From Bog-366 sp964501985 (GTDB lineage Bacteria; Acidobacteriota; Terriglobia; UBA7540): 12,638 nucleotides of DNA. The stretch is from positions 1 through 12,638 of the forward strand of contig CAZCVY010000200.1 in NCBI GenBank assembly GCA_964501985.1, read 5' to 3'. The notes beneath the pieces are model-generated. The model was not told where the DNA came from. It did no database searches and saw only the letters and a program-made list of their open reading frames with translations. Both the position numbers and the translations under genes were made by a program. The number at the start of each line of letters is the position of its first letter. The first letter of the stretch is position 1. Positions 12,551-12,638 of the stretch are shown here, in pieces.

Positions 12551-12638
12551 CTAAGGCGCGATCCCACGGTGGCCTCGCCCCGCCTGAATGCGCAATAGAG
12601 CGGCGACGAGGGCGTCGATGTCCTCGCACGTATTGTAC
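12551..12638 (-). CDS. C-terminal end of a class V aminotransferase-like protein (partial)
   Basis: Only the last 28 codons are inside the window. Read on the - strand from 12637 to the TAG at 12553-12551, they give YNTCEDIDALVAALLRIQAG and eight more residues ending in GIAP. The YNT-x-EDIDALV-x-AL pattern is the usual C-terminal segment of class V aminotransferases (SufS-like cysteine desulfurases, selenocysteine lyases and relatives), which are PLP enzymes. The catalytic lysine region is outside the window, so the specific activity cannot be told. The gene converges on the DGPF gene. Confidence 0.6.
   Translation of the reverse strand, partial: YNTCEDIDALVAALLRIQAGRGHRGIAP

Overview
The window looks like chromosomal DNA of an acidobacterium (Acidobacteriota, probably a soil-type Terriglobia/Bryobacter-like lineage). 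The reasons are a large TonB-dependent receptor with an N-terminal carboxypeptidase-regulatory-like domain, a DipZ-type protein beginning with the typical MLL..SPCILPVLPF segment, an ECF sigma factor with a long helical C-terminal extension, and many intergenic GTAGCG...CGCTAC inverted repeats of a kind common in that phylum. This assignment is inference from gene style; no rRNA or marker gene is present.

Layout: 1-586 has no convincing gene, but holds short TTCATGAAAA repeats and one GTAGCG repeat. 587-2326 is polX (repair polymerase/exonuclease). A GNAT acetyltransferase (2492-2950), a HAD-IA phosphatase or beta-phosphoglucomutase-like gene (3109-3840) and a TonB-dependent receptor (3884-6424) follow on the + strand. 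6664-7602 encodes a two-TM protein with a GIDE-like (MUL1/MAPL-like) domain and no RING finger. 7603-8150 is intergenic; it holds the decayed 3' end of a GH32 beta-fructosidase gene on the - strand and a small inverted repeat. 8151-9920 (dipZ-like) and 9942-10550 (msrB) form a two-gene operon that plausibly carries electrons across the membrane to an exported methionine sulfoxide reductase. On the right, a - strand ECF42-type sigma factor (10741-11997) is divergent from a DGPF/YCII-domain gene (12171-12527). The window ends in the last 28 codons of a class V aminotransferase-like gene on the - strand.

The most informative observation is in the 173-bp sigma/DGPF intergenic region. A TGTCGA-N17-CGA sequence faces the DGPF gene and fits the promoter signature I recall for ECF42 sigma factors. 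On the other strand the same hexamer reads TCGACA and can serve as the -35 box of a promoter (TCGACA-N18-TACAAT) whose predicted start falls on the sigma factor ATG. Two divergent promoters would then share one -35 hexamer. Other points of interest are the modular hairpin repeats (one supplies the polX stop codon), the GH32 remnant, and several genes whose start codon follows a -10-like box with no Shine-Dalgarno sequence.
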